Assembly (NCBI GenBank): GCA_963819685.1
Contig: CAWFXI010000008.1
Span: 201,394 to 265,393 of the forward strand
Reading direction: 5' to 3'
Source: CAIUGU01 sp963819685
GTDB taxonomy: Bacteria > Pseudomonadota > Gammaproteobacteria > Steroidobacterales > Steroidobacteraceae
DNA: 64,000 bases
The stretch's first letter is position 1. Each line of letters begins with the position of its first letter. This document shows positions 18,617 to 27,355 of the stretch, piece after piece. The translations under genes and the position numbers were made by a program. The notes under the pieces were generated by a model. That model worked only from the letters and a program-made list of their open reading frames with translations, made no database searches and had not been told where the DNA came from.

Positions 18617-19973
18617 CAGTCCGCGTCCGTGGTCGTTGCGCACGCGGCTGATGGTGCTGCTGTCTGGCGTTGTGCTGCTCATCTGGTTGCTGGGCGGTAC
18701 CTTGATCTATATCGAGGCCCGCAACCAGAGCAATGCACTCGCCGACCGTTCAATGCGCGAGTCTGCGCTGGTATTGCTGAGCCTGGCCGAGCACGAGATT
18801 CTCGAGCACGGCGGGCCCTTTTCCGAGCTGGTGTCGCCGGCTTCACAGGCACATGCGCATTATCTCGTGTTCCAGATCTGGAGCAGCGACGGCAGGATCA
18901 TGTACCGATCGGTGGGCGCCAGCGCCGAGCCGCTGGTTCCGCTCTCGAAGCTCGGTTACTCGGAGCGCATCGCCGATGGCCAGGCCTGGCGGGTGTTTTC
19001 GGCCTGGGATGACCAGCACTCCCTTCAGGTGCAGCTCGGCGAGACGCTGGCACACCGTCAGGAAAGCAGCATTGACATCTTTTCGCAGCTTGGCCTGTTG
19101 TCCGTTTTTTTCCTTCCCCTCGGGATCACCCTGCTCTGGGTCATCGTCGCGCGCGTGTTTGCGCCGCTCGAGTCTTCGGCCCGGGACGTCAGTGCGCGTT
19201 CTCCCGACGACTTGCGCGAAGTCGGCGTCGCGCACGCCCCGCGTGAAGTGCTGCCGCTGCTCAATGCACTGAATCAGCTGTTGGGCCGCATCGGAGCAGC
19301 CCTCGAGCGCGAGCGTACGTTCACTGCGGATGCCGCACACGAACTGCGGACGCCGCTCGCCGCCATTCGCACCACGGCGCAGGTGCTCGGTGACGCCAGC
19401 GGTCCGGAGGACATCAAGGCGTCAGTCAAGGACCTGCTTGAAGGCGTGGACCGCAGTGCCCGGGTGGTCGACCAGTTGCTCCTCATGGCGAGGATGGACA
19501 GCCGCCATCCCGGAGCCATGGCCAGAATGGATCTCGAACCCCTGGTGATCGGCGAATACGAAGCGCAGCGGCGTTATGCGCAACAGAGGGGTGTGGCGCT
19601 CGAAGTGGACGTTCGGCCCACGCTTGTCACGGGCAACGCCGATCGCCTGCGAATCCTGCTCCGGAATCTCATCGACAATGCGATTCGCTATACCCCTTCC
19701 GGGGGTGTCGTTCGGCTCGCGTGTGGGCCGGGAGCGGAGGGCCAGGAACTCAGCGTCAGCGATTCTGGCATCGGTATTCCGCCGGAAGTGCGTGACAGGG
19801 TGTTCGAGCGCTTCTTCCGTGTACTCGGCAATGATGCATCGGGTAGCGGGTTGGGCTTGTCGATCGTGCAACGAATCGCCGAAGATCATCATGCGCACAT
19901 CGCCATGCGCGAGGGACTCCAGGGCGGCGGCATCACCTTTGCAATCGTTTTTCCCGCAATTGCAGGTGCGTGA
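18606..19973 (+). CDS. sensor histidine kinase (QseC/PmrB-like)
   Basis: About 455 residues. TM1 at about 15-35 (LMVLLSGVVLLIWLLGGTLIY), a periplasmic sensor domain of about 120 residues, TM2 near residue 170 (LGLLSVFFLPLGITLLWVIV), a HAMP-like linker, the dimerisation/phospho-acceptor domain with His245 in AADAAHELRTPLAA-type context, and a HATPase domain with N (NLIDNAIRYTP), G1 (DSGIGIP) and G2 (GSGLGLSIV) boxes. The start at ATG 18606 overlaps the regulator stop; the frame upstream of it lies inside the regulator gene. It is the partner of the preceding regulator. Confidence 0.92.
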   Translation: MAVDSPRPWSLRTRLMVLLSGVVLLIWLLGGTLIYIEARNQSNALADRSMRESALVLLSLAEHEILEHGGPFSELVSPASQAHAHYLVFQIWSSDGRIMYRSVGASAEPLVPLSKLGYSERIADGQAWRVFSAWDDQHSLQVQLGETLAHRQESSIDIFSQLGLLSVFFLPLGITLLWVIVARVFAPLESSARDVSARSPDDLREVGVAHAPREVLPLLNALNQLLGRIGAALERERTFTADAAHELRTPLAAIRTTAQVLGDASGPEDIKASVKDLLEGVDRSARVVDQLLLMARMDSRHPGAMARMDLEPLVIGEYEAQRRYAQQRGVALEVDVRPTLVTGNADRLRILLRNLIDNAIRYTPSGGVVRLACGPGAEGQELSVSDSGIGIPPEVRDRVFERFFRVLGNDASGSGLGLSIVQRIAEDHHAHIAMREGLQGGGITFAIVFPAIAGA

Positions 19974-19976
19974 ACG

Positions 19977-20690
19977 TCAGATCAGCGCATCGATGGCGGG
20001 AGCGCCACTCAAGGCCCGCATCTGTCCCAGAATCCATTGCTGCCGCTTGCGCACGTAACCTGACGCGGCATTGACCTTGAACCGCTTCGGATTGGGCAGT
20101 ACCGCGGCGAGCATGGCGGCATCCGTTGCATTCAGGCGCGCGGCGGGTTTTCGATAGAAAGCCTCGCTCGCGGCGCCGACACCGTAGATGCCCTTGCCGA
20201 ATTCCGCCACGTTGAGGTAGATCTCGAGGATGCGCTGCTTGCTCAGGCAGCTTTCGATCAGCAGCGTGAACCAGGCTTCAAGTCCCTTGCGTACCCAGCT
20301 CTGGCCCGGCCACAGGAACAGGTTCTTCGCCACCTGCTGGGACAGCGTGCTCGCGCCGCGAATGCGTCCTCCGTTACGACGATCATCCAGCGCCGAGCTG
20401 ATCGACTTGAGGTCGAAGCCGAAGTGTTCGGTGAACTTCTGATCCTCGGCGGCGATGACTGCGAGCTTTGCCTGCGGCGAGATGTCCTGCCAGCGGGTCC
20501 ATTCGTGACGGAAACGGAAAGTCCTGTCGTCCTGCCACCACGCGACGCTCCGTTCCCGCAGCATGAACGCAGAACCCGGCGGATCCACCCAGCGGAGCAG
20601 CAGCACGATGCCAATGGTCAGCACCAGCCAGCCGCCGAGGAGCCACGATAGGCCGCGTAGCAGGCGTGTGGGAGGCTGCGGCGGCGGCAT
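19977..20690 (-). CDS. mtgA: monofunctional peptidoglycan glycosyltransferase
   Basis: About 237 residues with one N-terminal membrane anchor (SWLLGGWLVLTIGIVLLLRWV) and a GT51 domain: catalytic Glu in VIAAEDQKFTEHFGFD, GASTLSQQVAKNLFL, the second Glu in IESCLSKQRILEIYLN, and FGKGIYGVGAASEAFYRK. It polymerises lipid II into glycan strands without crosslinking them. ATG 20690 was chosen because the frame upstream of it is translated intergenic repeat (a run of Ser-Val). The stop is 3 bp from the convergent sensor-kinase stop. Confidence 0.95.
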   Translation of the reverse strand: MPPPQPPTRLLRGLSWLLGGWLVLTIGIVLLLRWVDPPGSAFMLRERSVAWWQDDRTFRFRHEWTRWQDISPQAKLAVIAAEDQKFTEHFGFDLKSISSALDDRRNGGRIRGASTLSQQVAKNLFLWPGQSWVRKGLEAWFTLLIESCLSKQRILEIYLNVAEFGKGIYGVGAASEAFYRKPAARLNATDAAMLAAVLPNPKRFKVNAASGYVRKRQQWILGQMRALSGAPAIDALI

Positions 20691-20784
20691 GTGGAGTACT
20701 GGAAACGTGATCGTGATGAGGTGATGTGGTGACATGGTCAGAATTGAAAGCGCTTGACAGCTGGAAGCTCCGGACGTGAATTCT

Positions 20785-20858
20785 TTCACGCTCACGCTCA
20801 CGCTCACGCTCACGCATCACGCTATCACGCTTCACGCCTCACGCTTCACGCTCCGTCC
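20785..20858. repeat. CACGCT/TTCACGC microsatellite between mtgA and the cyclophilin gene
   Basis: Five near-perfect CTCACG hexamers in tandem (about 20785-20815) run into imperfect TTCACGC/ATCACGC heptamers up to about 20858. The right end reads into the cyclophilin gene so that its last codons and both candidate stop codons are repeat-derived. Related TTCACG units recur at 21357-21378, 42379-42456 and 43988-44120. Confidence 0.8.
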
Positions 20859-21334
20859 GCGTCACGCTCTCGATCACGATCGGCTTCCACCGGTACATCC
20901 TGATGGCCGCCTTTGTTGCTGGTCTTGACCGCGACGATGGCGTCGACGACTTCCATGCCGGATGTCACCTTGCCGAACACGGCATAACCGAAGCTGCCGG
21001 GCCGGTTGTCGAGGAAGTCGTTGTCGGCGACATTGATGAAAAACTGCGCCGTGGCGCTGTTGACATCGTTGGTGCGCGCCATCGACAGCGTACCGCGGGT
21101 GTTCTTGAGGCCGTTCTTCGCCTCATTGATGATCGGTGCAAGAGTGGCTTTCTGCTTCATGTCGGCAGTCATGCCGCCGCCCTGGATCATGAAGCCGGGG
21201 ATCACCCGATGGAATACGGTGCCGGCAAAATGACCGTTGTCCACATAGGCAAGGAAGTTTTCGGTCGAGACCGGCGCCTCGTCGGCGAACAGTTCAACGC
21301 TGAACTCACCCTTGGACGTCTTGAACTTGAGCAC
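20839..21334 (-). CDS. ppiB: peptidyl-prolyl cis-trans isomerase, cyclophilin type (3' frameshift)
   Basis: A single-domain cyclophilin of about 165 residues. GTG 21334 (MLKFKTSKGEFSVELF, with AGGAAG ahead of it) is the natural start. The active-site region FHRVIPGFMIQGGGM and the AQFFINVADNDFLD segment are intact. After GHQDVPVE the frame reads a nonsense tail to a stop at 20846. Removing one base at about 20888 gives the normal ending PIVIESVTRTEREA with a stop at 20839. It catalyses proline isomerisation in the cytoplasm. It follows prmC on the same strand across a short TTCACG-repeat spacer. Confidence 0.9.
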
Positions 21335-21376
21335 TTGGCTTCCTACGCTAAGGTCTTTCGGTTCACGGTTCACGCA

Positions 21377-22228
21377 TCACGGCCCAGGCCACCGGCCTTC
21401 CGTGACACGTTCATGGCCCGCCAGATCGGCGTGGGAGGTTACGTGAGTGAAGCCAGTCACTTCAAGCAGATTCCGAATCGTCCCGGCCTGCTGCCAGCCA
21501 TGCTCAAGGACCAGCCAACCGCCCGGCTGGAGGTGCAGGGGGGCTCCAGAGACAATCTGCTCCACGCATTCGAGGCCAGTGCTCCCTGCAATGAGCGCCA
21601 TCTCCGGCTCATACGCCCGCACCCCGGGTTCCAGATCGGGATCGTCAGCCGCGATATAGGGAGGGTTACTGGTGATGACGTCAAAGCGCTCACCTGCGAC
21701 GGGTGCGTACCAGCTGCCCACGAGAAAACGGACGCGATCCAGCTTGAGTCGCCGGGCGTTGCGTTGCGCGAGATTCAAGGCGTCTGGCGACAGATCGGTC
21801 GCAATTACCCGGGCCTGAGGTCTTTCGCTCGCAATGGCGAGCGCGATGGCGCCGCTACCGGTGGCGAGGTCCAGCACCCTCGCCGGATCGTGATCGGCAA
21901 GATGAGTCAACGCGCGCTCGACGACGAGTTCCGTTTCCGGGCGAGGGACCAGTACCTGTGGTCCCACCTCCAACGTGAGCGTCCAGAAATCCTGGAAGCC
22001 GGTCAGGTAGGCAACCGGCTCACCCTGCTGTCGGCGCTCGATCAATGACTGATACTTTCTGTATTGCTCTTGAGTAGCCGGGCGCTCCGGAGCAGCCCTG
22101 AACGTGCTGCGCGACTGCCCGGTCACGGCAGCCAGCAACAATTCGGCATCGAGCTGCGGTGATGACGACAGTCCCTGCAACGCCTCCGCGCCGGATCGCA
22201 GCAGGGGTCCGAAAGCGGTTGCATCCAC
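21377..22228 (-). CDS. prmC: protein-(glutamine-N5) methyltransferase, release-factor specific
   Basis: A 283-residue SAM-dependent methyltransferase with a helical N-terminal domain, SAM motif LDLATGSGAIALAIA, and catalytic NPPYI at about residue 187 (SNPPYIAADDPDLEPGVRAYEP). It methylates the glutamine of the GGQ motif of release factors RF1 and RF2. PrfA (RF1), its substrate, is encoded 13 kb away (35542-36624) instead of next door as in many relatives. The gene lies 22 bp after the cytochrome b561 gene on the same strand. Confidence 0.95.
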   Translation of the reverse strand: MDATAFGPLLRSGAEALQGLSSSPQLDAELLLAAVTGQSRSTFRAAPERPATQEQYRKYQSLIERRQQGEPVAYLTGFQDFWTLTLEVGPQVLVPRPETELVVERALTHLADHDPARVLDLATGSGAIALAIASERPQARVIATDLSPDALNLAQRNARRLKLDRVRFLVGSWYAPVAGERFDVITSNPPYIAADDPDLEPGVRAYEPEMALIAGSTGLECVEQIVSGAPLHLQPGGWLVLEHGWQQAGTIRNLLEVTGFTHVTSHADLAGHERVTEGRWPGP

Positions 22229-22250
22229 TCCGGTGGTTCAGTCTGTTGCT

Positions 22251-22799
22251 TTAGCGGCCAAACATGCGCTGCATCAGTCCATCGTGCTTGATGAACTGGT
22301 GATAGAGCGCCGCCGCGATATGAACGATGACCAGCACTGCCAGCGCCCACGACAGGATCATGTGCAATCCCTCCGCCTGTTCATGCAGCGCGGGATTCTC
22401 GTTCGTGGCAATCGCGGGCACGGGAATGAAGCCAAACAGCTTCGCATCCAGCGGCGCACGAAACGTACCTGCCAGTACCCATCCCGCAAATGAAGCGCCC
22501 AGCATCAGCACATACAGGCCCCAATGGCCGATGTGTGCTGCGATGCGTTCCCAGGCAGCGGAGCCGGCCGGCGCTGCCGGAACGACATTCATCCACCTCC
22601 AGAGCAGGCGCAGCACGGTCAGTGCCAGCAAGGCATAGCCAATTGATGCGTGCCATGAGTAGTGATACAGGCGCGCTTCGCGCGGCGGGAACTCCGTCAT
22701 CCACCAGCCGTGAATGATCAGGGTCAGGATCAGCAGCGCTCCGACGCCATGGAGTGCGCGGGCGATCGTCCCCCAGCGTGTGGTCAGGTTACCCAGCAT
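22251..22799 (-). CDS. cytochrome b561
   Basis: A 182-residue di-heme membrane cytochrome with four hydrophobic helices. Candidate heme-ligand histidines lie in RALHGVGALLIL, HYSWHASIGYALL, HIGHWGLYVLMLGAS and VIVHIAAALYHQF. The family (YodB/CybB type) moves electrons from the quinone pool and in some members scavenges superoxide. It is 22 bp upstream of prmC and may be cotranscribed; no functional link to prmC is evident. Confidence 0.92.
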   Translation of the reverse strand: MLGNLTTRWGTIARALHGVGALLILTLIIHGWWMTEFPPREARLYHYSWHASIGYALLALTVLRLLWRWMNVVPAAPAGSAAWERIAAHIGHWGLYVLMLGASFAGWVLAGTFRAPLDAKLFGFIPVPAIATNENPALHEQAEGLHMILSWALAVLVIVHIAAALYHQFIKHDGLMQRMFGR

Positions 22800-22871
22800 G
22801 GCGACTACTCCTTCTTGTTATCTGCGGTGGCGGGTGGCGCGCCGCATTGTTCGTCTACGGCCAGTCTGGCG

Positions 22872-23534
22872 TCAACCCTGCTTCGACTTCACCTTGGCGA
22901 TCACAGCGGCGATGTCCTGTCGGCGCCCACTGTCTGCCGTTTCGCGGTTGGGCCGTGGCGGGGCGGCCAGCGCCCTGTCGAGAAAGCGAAGTGCCTGCAC
23001 GTAGTCGCCGTGGTCGTACAGGAATTCGCCGTAGAAATAGTTTGAATCGATGCCGGCGGGGTTGAGCGCAAGGCCCTTCTCCAGGTACTCACGGGCTTTC
23101 TTGTCGTTGCCGAAGCCGATGGGAAAGCCGGGAACCTTGGAATAGAGGGAACCCAGGCTGGTATACGCGGAGCCGTCCAGCACGTTGCCGTCGATCTTCA
23201 GGGCCGCCTCAAATCGATCACGTGCCTGTTTGGCAAGCCCGAGAGCACCGAGACCCCCCTTGGCGCCGGCATAGGTACTGAGCACGATGCCTTCCCAGAC
23301 CAGCGCTTCCGGCTTGGCCGGATTACGCTGGGTGAATGCGGCTGCGCGCTCGCTCAAGGATGCAAATGCAGCTTCTCGTGCAGAACCGGCAGGTGTCTGG
23401 TAGTTCGCAGAGGCCCAGGCCTGCTGGATCGCCAGCAGTTCGGCATCGAAATCGGCAGGGGCGGCCATCGCCGTCGAACTGGCAACGACGAACAGCCAGG
23501 ACAGGATCAGGGATCTGAGGAAGGTCGGATTCAT
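22872..23534 (-). CDS. exported TPR-like protein, last gene of the HDO/AMP-ligase operon
   Basis: A 220-residue protein with a Sec signal (ILSWLFVVASSTAMAAPADF) and helical repeats; ALKIDGNVLDGSAYTSLGSL and YLEKGLALNPAGIDSNYFYG are TPR-like hairpins. No catalytic motif is visible. Its start overlaps the SDR stop by 4 bp, so it is coupled to the preceding biosynthesis-type genes despite being periplasmic. It may act as a scaffold or chaperone. TRAP-transporter TatT-like proteins look similar, but no transporter genes are nearby. Confidence 0.7.
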   Translation of the reverse strand: MNPTFLRSLILSWLFVVASSTAMAAPADFDAELLAIQQAWASANYQTPAGSAREAAFASLSERAAAFTQRNPAKPEALVWEGIVLSTYAGAKGGLGALGLAKQARDRFEAALKIDGNVLDGSAYTSLGSLYSKVPGFPIGFGNDKKAREYLEKGLALNPAGIDSNYFYGEFLYDHGDYVQALRFLDRALAAPPRPNRETADSGRRQDIAAVIAKVKSKQG

Positions 23535-24409
23535 GGGATCACCGTGGATTCTGAATGGAGAGGAGTGTGTGCGACGAAGTCGTGTTCACTGGCAGAGGCT
23601 GCGCGCGCAAATTTCCTGATGACGGGCAATTGCCTTGCGATCGAGGCGTCAACCAGGCGCGGCAGCAGCGCATTGATCCTGACGAAGAGCTTTTCCGGCC
23701 AGCCAAACGTGGCTTCATTCCGGTCGGCCTCAAGCAGGGCACAGAGTTCCCGCGCGACGTCCCTTGGCGTATCCGTCGCAACGCCGAGCTCTTCGTTCAG
23801 GGCGTCAACTGCACTGGCGTTGAAGTCTGTTTGCGTCGCGCGGGGTGCGAAATAGTGAACGCGGACACTGGTCTTCTCGAGTTCACGGCGCAGCGCTTCA
23901 CTGAAGCCACGCAATGCGAACTTGCTTGCCGAATACACGGCGAAGCCGGGATACCCGATGGCACCGAAGACGGAGCCGATATTGACGATGTGCGCTTCCT
24001 CGCGCGACTGCAGGTGGGGCAGCAGGCTGCGGCACAGCATCAGGGGTGCCATGACATTGGTCCTGATGGCCGTTTCGATGTCTGCCTCAGTGAGGTCTTC
24101 AAGCAGTGCAAAATCACTCACACCCGCGTTGTTGATCAGTATGTCGATACCCCCCAGCCACTGACGTGCGAACGCAGCGAGTTGTTCGCGATCGGCTGCC
24201 CTGGCGAGATCAGCGCTGTACACACCGATCGAGTCCAGGGTCCCGCCTGACCCTCCCGACATCAACAGGCTCCGGGTTCGTTCCAGGGCGGCCTGGCTGC
24301 GGCCCGTGAGCAATACCCGCGCCCCCCGTGCCAGTAGTGATCGGGCGAATTCGCTGCCGATGCCGCCGCTGCCGCCCGTAATCAGTACGTTCCTGCCCGC
24401 GAGCTTCAA
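23531..24409 (-). CDS. short-chain dehydrogenase/reductase
   Basis: A 292-residue classical SDR with nucleotide-binding TGGSGGIGSEFA (residues 11-22), NNAGVSDFA, catalytic Ser in NIGSVFGAIGYPG and the Tyr-x-x-x-Lys pair in VYSASKFALRGF. The C-terminal 40 residues are a longer than usual tail with basic and aromatic residues that might associate with the membrane. It overlaps the upstream metallo-oxidase gene by 4 bp and the downstream TPR gene by 4 bp, so it belongs to the five-gene cluster and probably reduces or oxidises a lipid-type intermediate (inference). Confidence 0.88.
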   Translation of the reverse strand: MKLAGRNVLITGGSGGIGSEFARSLLARGARVLLTGRSQAALERTRSLLMSGGSGGTLDSIGVYSADLARAADREQLAAFARQWLGGIDILINNAGVSDFALLEDLTEADIETAIRTNVMAPLMLCRSLLPHLQSREEAHIVNIGSVFGAIGYPGFAVYSASKFALRGFSEALRRELEKTSVRVHYFAPRATQTDFNASAVDALNEELGVATDTPRDVARELCALLEADRNEATFGWPEKLFVRINALLPRLVDASIARQLPVIRKFARAASASEHDFVAHTPLHSESTVIP

Positions 24410-25095
24410 GCGGTTCTCCTATCCGGGACGATCGTGTGTGGCTGTGCGGCGGCTTCGAGCGTCCGGAACACATTGCCGTACAACCAGTAAAACGTGCGCG
24501 CATTGGTGACGACGGCTTCTCGATCAGCTTCATGCTCAAGCCTGTTCAGAATGCTCGCCAGGTGATGGACATGCTGCTGGTCGAGTTCGCCGTGACTGCG
24601 CAAATAGGTCATCGCCCGAGGTGGCAGATCCAGCGACTGCTGGATACGTTCAGCTGCGCGCAACGCGAGTGCGACGCTCGTGCCCTCAAGCACATGAACC
24701 ATGCCGAAGAAACCGATCGGGTTGCGGCGACTGACGACATCGTAGGCAAAACCGACCATTGCATCGGTAGCAGTCGCGGGTAGCGAACGGGCCGCGGCTG
24801 TCCGGTCACCACCGGCGTGTTCGATGTCGTTCAGGATCCATTCGTCATGACCGAGTTCTTCCTCGATGTAGTGCGCGATCTCGGGAAGCAGCCAGGGATG
24901 CGAGGCTGCCAGTCGTGACCCCGCGGCCATCATCAGCGGGACGGTATGGCGAACGTGGTGGTAGGCCTGCGTCAGGAATGCGACATACAGGTCTTTGGAA
25001 ATCCTGCCCGCGAGGGCCTGCTGGATGACAGGTGCGGTCACCAGCCACGTGCGGTCCGCAGCAGTACGCAACTCGAGTTCTTGCTGAAAAGTCAT
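24406..25095 (-). CDS. heme-oxygenase-like (TenA/UndA-fold) metallo-oxidase
   Basis: A 229-residue all-helical protein of the iron-containing redox enzyme group. Candidate dimetal ligands are present in the order expected for heme-oxygenase-like diiron oxidases: E79/E80 and H83 in IEEELGHDEW, E137 in VLEGTS, and H168, D172 and H175 in SHGELDQQHVHH. This pattern resembles UndA/BesC-type oxidases that fragment fatty or amino acids, and differs from thiaminase TenA, which lacks the metal set and has a catalytic Cys. It sits between an AMP-ligase (17 bp) and an SDR (4 bp overlap), so an activated carboxylic acid or product of it is a likely substrate (inference). Confidence 0.75.
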   Translation of the reverse strand: MTFQQELELRTAADRTWLVTAPVIQQALAGRISKDLYVAFLTQAYHHVRHTVPLMMAAGSRLAASHPWLLPEIAHYIEEELGHDEWILNDIEHAGGDRTAAARSLPATATDAMVGFAYDVVSRRNPIGFFGMVHVLEGTSVALALRAAERIQQSLDLPPRAMTYLRSHGELDQQHVHHLASILNRLEHEADREAVVTNARTFYWLYGNVFRTLEAAAQPHTIVPDRRTA

Positions 25096-25112
25096 GGGAT
25101 ATCAGTGCACCT

Positions 25113-26606
25113 TCAGGCTACGGCGGAAGTTGGCGAAGTGGCGGCGTCGTTGACATACAGCCTGGCGATCGCATCCTGGTAGCGGGCGATGATGGCCGCG
25201 CGCCGCGGACGGCCGTTGGCGGTCAGCGTTCCTTCTGCAAACGTAAACGGCTTGTCAGCACGCACCCAGCCGCGAACGGCTGCATAGTCGGGCAAGCGGC
25301 TGTTGGCATTCTCGATCGCAACGTCGATCAGGTGGTCGGGTATGCCGGGCGTCGCTGGAGACACAACCGCTACGACGAAAGGCCGGCCCTCACCGGTCAC
25401 GATGACCTGGCCGATCGCCAGGGCTTCGAGCAGCAAGGTCTCGATCCACTCGGGCGAAATGTTGCGACCGAGGCTGGTGATGAAGACGTTACCGAGACGG
25501 CCACGAATATGCAGATAGCCGTCGGCATCGATCTCGCCCAGATCACCAGTGGCGACTTCTTCGGGCGGCGACTGCGGGTGACCCAGATATCCAAGCGACA
25601 GCGAGCCGCGTACGTGGATTTGTCCAGCAGCGTCGATGCGAACGCGGGCGTACGGTAGCGGGCGGCCTGCGCTGCCGACACATGACGCGCCAGGCAGATT
25701 CAGGCTGACGACGGAGGTGCATTCGGTGAGGCCATACCCTTCGTAAGCGGGCAGACCAGCAGCGTGGGCCCGGGCCAGCAACTCTCGCGGGACCGCCGCT
25801 CCTCCGACCGCAATGAACGTCAGCGATGCAGGTGCTTTCCAGCCTTGTTCTGCCGCGATGACCAGCAATTTCAGCAACTCCGGTACCAGGATCAGGCTGT
25901 TCGGCTGCTGCGCAGCGATCGTCGCCAGCAGGCGTGACGCATCGATACCGCCGTAGCTCATCCCGATGGTCTTGAGTGACGGCACGATGCAGGTTGCGCC
26001 GGCAAGCAGGGGCGCATAAACGCCCGCCAGGTTTTCGAGCAACGTAGGTAGAGGCAGCAGACACAGATGCCGCTTCACCCCGAGGCTTCTTGACTGCGCA
26101 GCCAGCGTGCGAGCGACTGTGAGGGGACCCTCCACACCGAGGCACACGCCTTTCGGCGTGCCGGTGCTCCCGGACGTGTAGGTGACTTTGACAGTGCCGA
26201 TGGGTGCCACTGCGGCGACCTGCGCTGACGAATATGACAACAGCATCAAGCCGCTGGTCGGCGACTGACCGATTACCTTCAAGCCGGGGAGTATTTTTGC
26301 AAGGCGATCTGGCTGGTCAGTCAACAGGCGATCGATGCCGGCATCCTCGAGTACATGCTGAACCTGCGCGGGCGTGAAGTAGGCGGGAACAGGCACGTGC
26401 AGGGCGCGATTCTCGAGTAGCGCCAGATCAGCAATGACCCAGGCAGCGCCGTTGTCCGCAAGCAGTGCGTAGCGGACGCCGCCCGTCTCCGAGAGCCAGC
26501 TGCGCTCGGCTTCTACAGCCGCCGCGAGTTCAGCCGCGGTCCAGACGCTGTTCTCGCTGACGAGTGAAACCGTCTCAGGCGGCAGTGAGCGAAGCGCTTC
26601 AAGCAC
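25113..26606 (-). CDS. AMP-binding acyl-CoA/acyl-adenylate ligase
   Basis: A 497-residue ANL-superfamily enzyme with the phosphate loop VTYTSGSTGTPKG, the YEGYGLTECTS motif, GDLGEIDADGYLHIRGR and the hinge-to-C-terminal segment NVFITSLGRNISPEWIE; the C-terminal A10-type lysine region TLTANGRPRRAAI is present. The closest general type is long-chain fatty acid CoA ligase, but the protein is shorter than FadD and no carrier protein is encoded nearby. It activates a carboxylate with ATP. It overlaps the hemolysin-family gene by 8 bp. Confidence 0.85.
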   Translation of the reverse strand: MLEALRSLPPETVSLVSENSVWTAAELAAAVEAERSWLSETGGVRYALLADNGAAWVIADLALLENRALHVPVPAYFTPAQVQHVLEDAGIDRLLTDQPDRLAKILPGLKVIGQSPTSGLMLLSYSSAQVAAVAPIGTVKVTYTSGSTGTPKGVCLGVEGPLTVARTLAAQSRSLGVKRHLCLLPLPTLLENLAGVYAPLLAGATCIVPSLKTIGMSYGGIDASRLLATIAAQQPNSLILVPELLKLLVIAAEQGWKAPASLTFIAVGGAAVPRELLARAHAAGLPAYEGYGLTECTSVVSLNLPGASCVGSAGRPLPYARVRIDAAGQIHVRGSLSLGYLGHPQSPPEEVATGDLGEIDADGYLHIRGRLGNVFITSLGRNISPEWIETLLLEALAIGQVIVTGEGRPFVVAVVSPATPGIPDHLIDVAIENANSRLPDYAAVRGWVRADKPFTFAEGTLTANGRPRRAAIIARYQDAIARLYVNDAATSPTSAVA

Positions 26607-27198
26607 GCGCCTTCCTCCTCATGAGTGTGCCCAGTGCGTTCGCGAGACAAACGCCGTCAGGCAGGTAACCCGCCATCACCCTGGGATCTGCCGCGTAGTA
26701 GCTTCCCCAGTCATCAGGTCGCGCGGCAACCTGGGCGGCCGATGCCGGTGCGAGTTCCAGCAACGGTGCGTTCAGGCTTTGCAGAATCCTCCGGACTCCG
26801 GCAGTCGCCGTAAAGACAACCCAGCGGTGGCCGCGATCGAGTAGCAGCTGTGGCAGTAACGCCACCAGTTGGCGCGCGGCGCGGCAACCGCCACCGGCGA
26901 GATTGCCTACCTCGACGACTGCTGCTCGCTCAACGTCTTCGTGGATCCGCTCGGACAACGCTGCCTCTACCGGCTGGGACAGATAGGCTTCGAGATACAG
27001 CGACTCCTCGTGCGCGCTGCGTAAGCCGGCGACGCTGCACAAGCGACCGGACGCATCACGGAAAGCCGCGAGCGTCGGCATGAAAGTGCGCACCCGTGCC
27101 CCGTGCCTGCGTGCAAAGGCGTCCTGGACGAAGGATTCGAGCTCTTGCCGACCCGGATTGCCAGGCTCGTAAACTTCGAAAGCGCGTGTTGTGATCAC
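26599..27198 (-). CDS. thermostable hemolysin family protein
   Basis: A 199-residue protein of the thermostable hemolysin (delta-VPH) family. Signatures include a RHGARVRTFMPTLAAFRD segment, SLYLEAYLSQPVE, VEVGNLAGGGCRAARQL and HRWVVFTATAGVRRIL. It has no signal peptide or membrane span. The family name comes from hemolysis assays with Vibrio members, but the fold region looks GNAT-like, so an acyltransfer role in the downstream pathway is conceivable (inference). It is the first gene of the minus-strand operon and is divergent from an ECF sigma gene about 160 bp away. Confidence 0.75.
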   Translation of the reverse strand: MITTRAFEVYEPGNPGRQELESFVQDAFARRHGARVRTFMPTLAAFRDASGRLCSVAGLRSAHEESLYLEAYLSQPVEAALSERIHEDVERAAVVEVGNLAGGGCRAARQLVALLPQLLLDRGHRWVVFTATAGVRRILQSLNAPLLELAPASAAQVAARPDDWGSYYAADPRVMAGYLPDGVCLANALGTLMRRKARA

Positions 27199-27355
27199 AG
27201 GACTCCTGTCGCGATTCGCGGATTGCCGCCGGTGCCCATGAGACGGGCGGCTGACAGGGAATCAATCGGCCGTGGTCGGCTCTTTTTGGCGACAACGATT
27301 GATTTTCCGTGCCGGGAGCGTCAAATGGTGCGAACGAAATACAGTGTGGGCACGC

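Noticed and set aside
20785..20858. Possible CRISPR-like array
   Set aside because: Units are 6-7 bp tandem copies with no spacers and no cas genes: a microsatellite.
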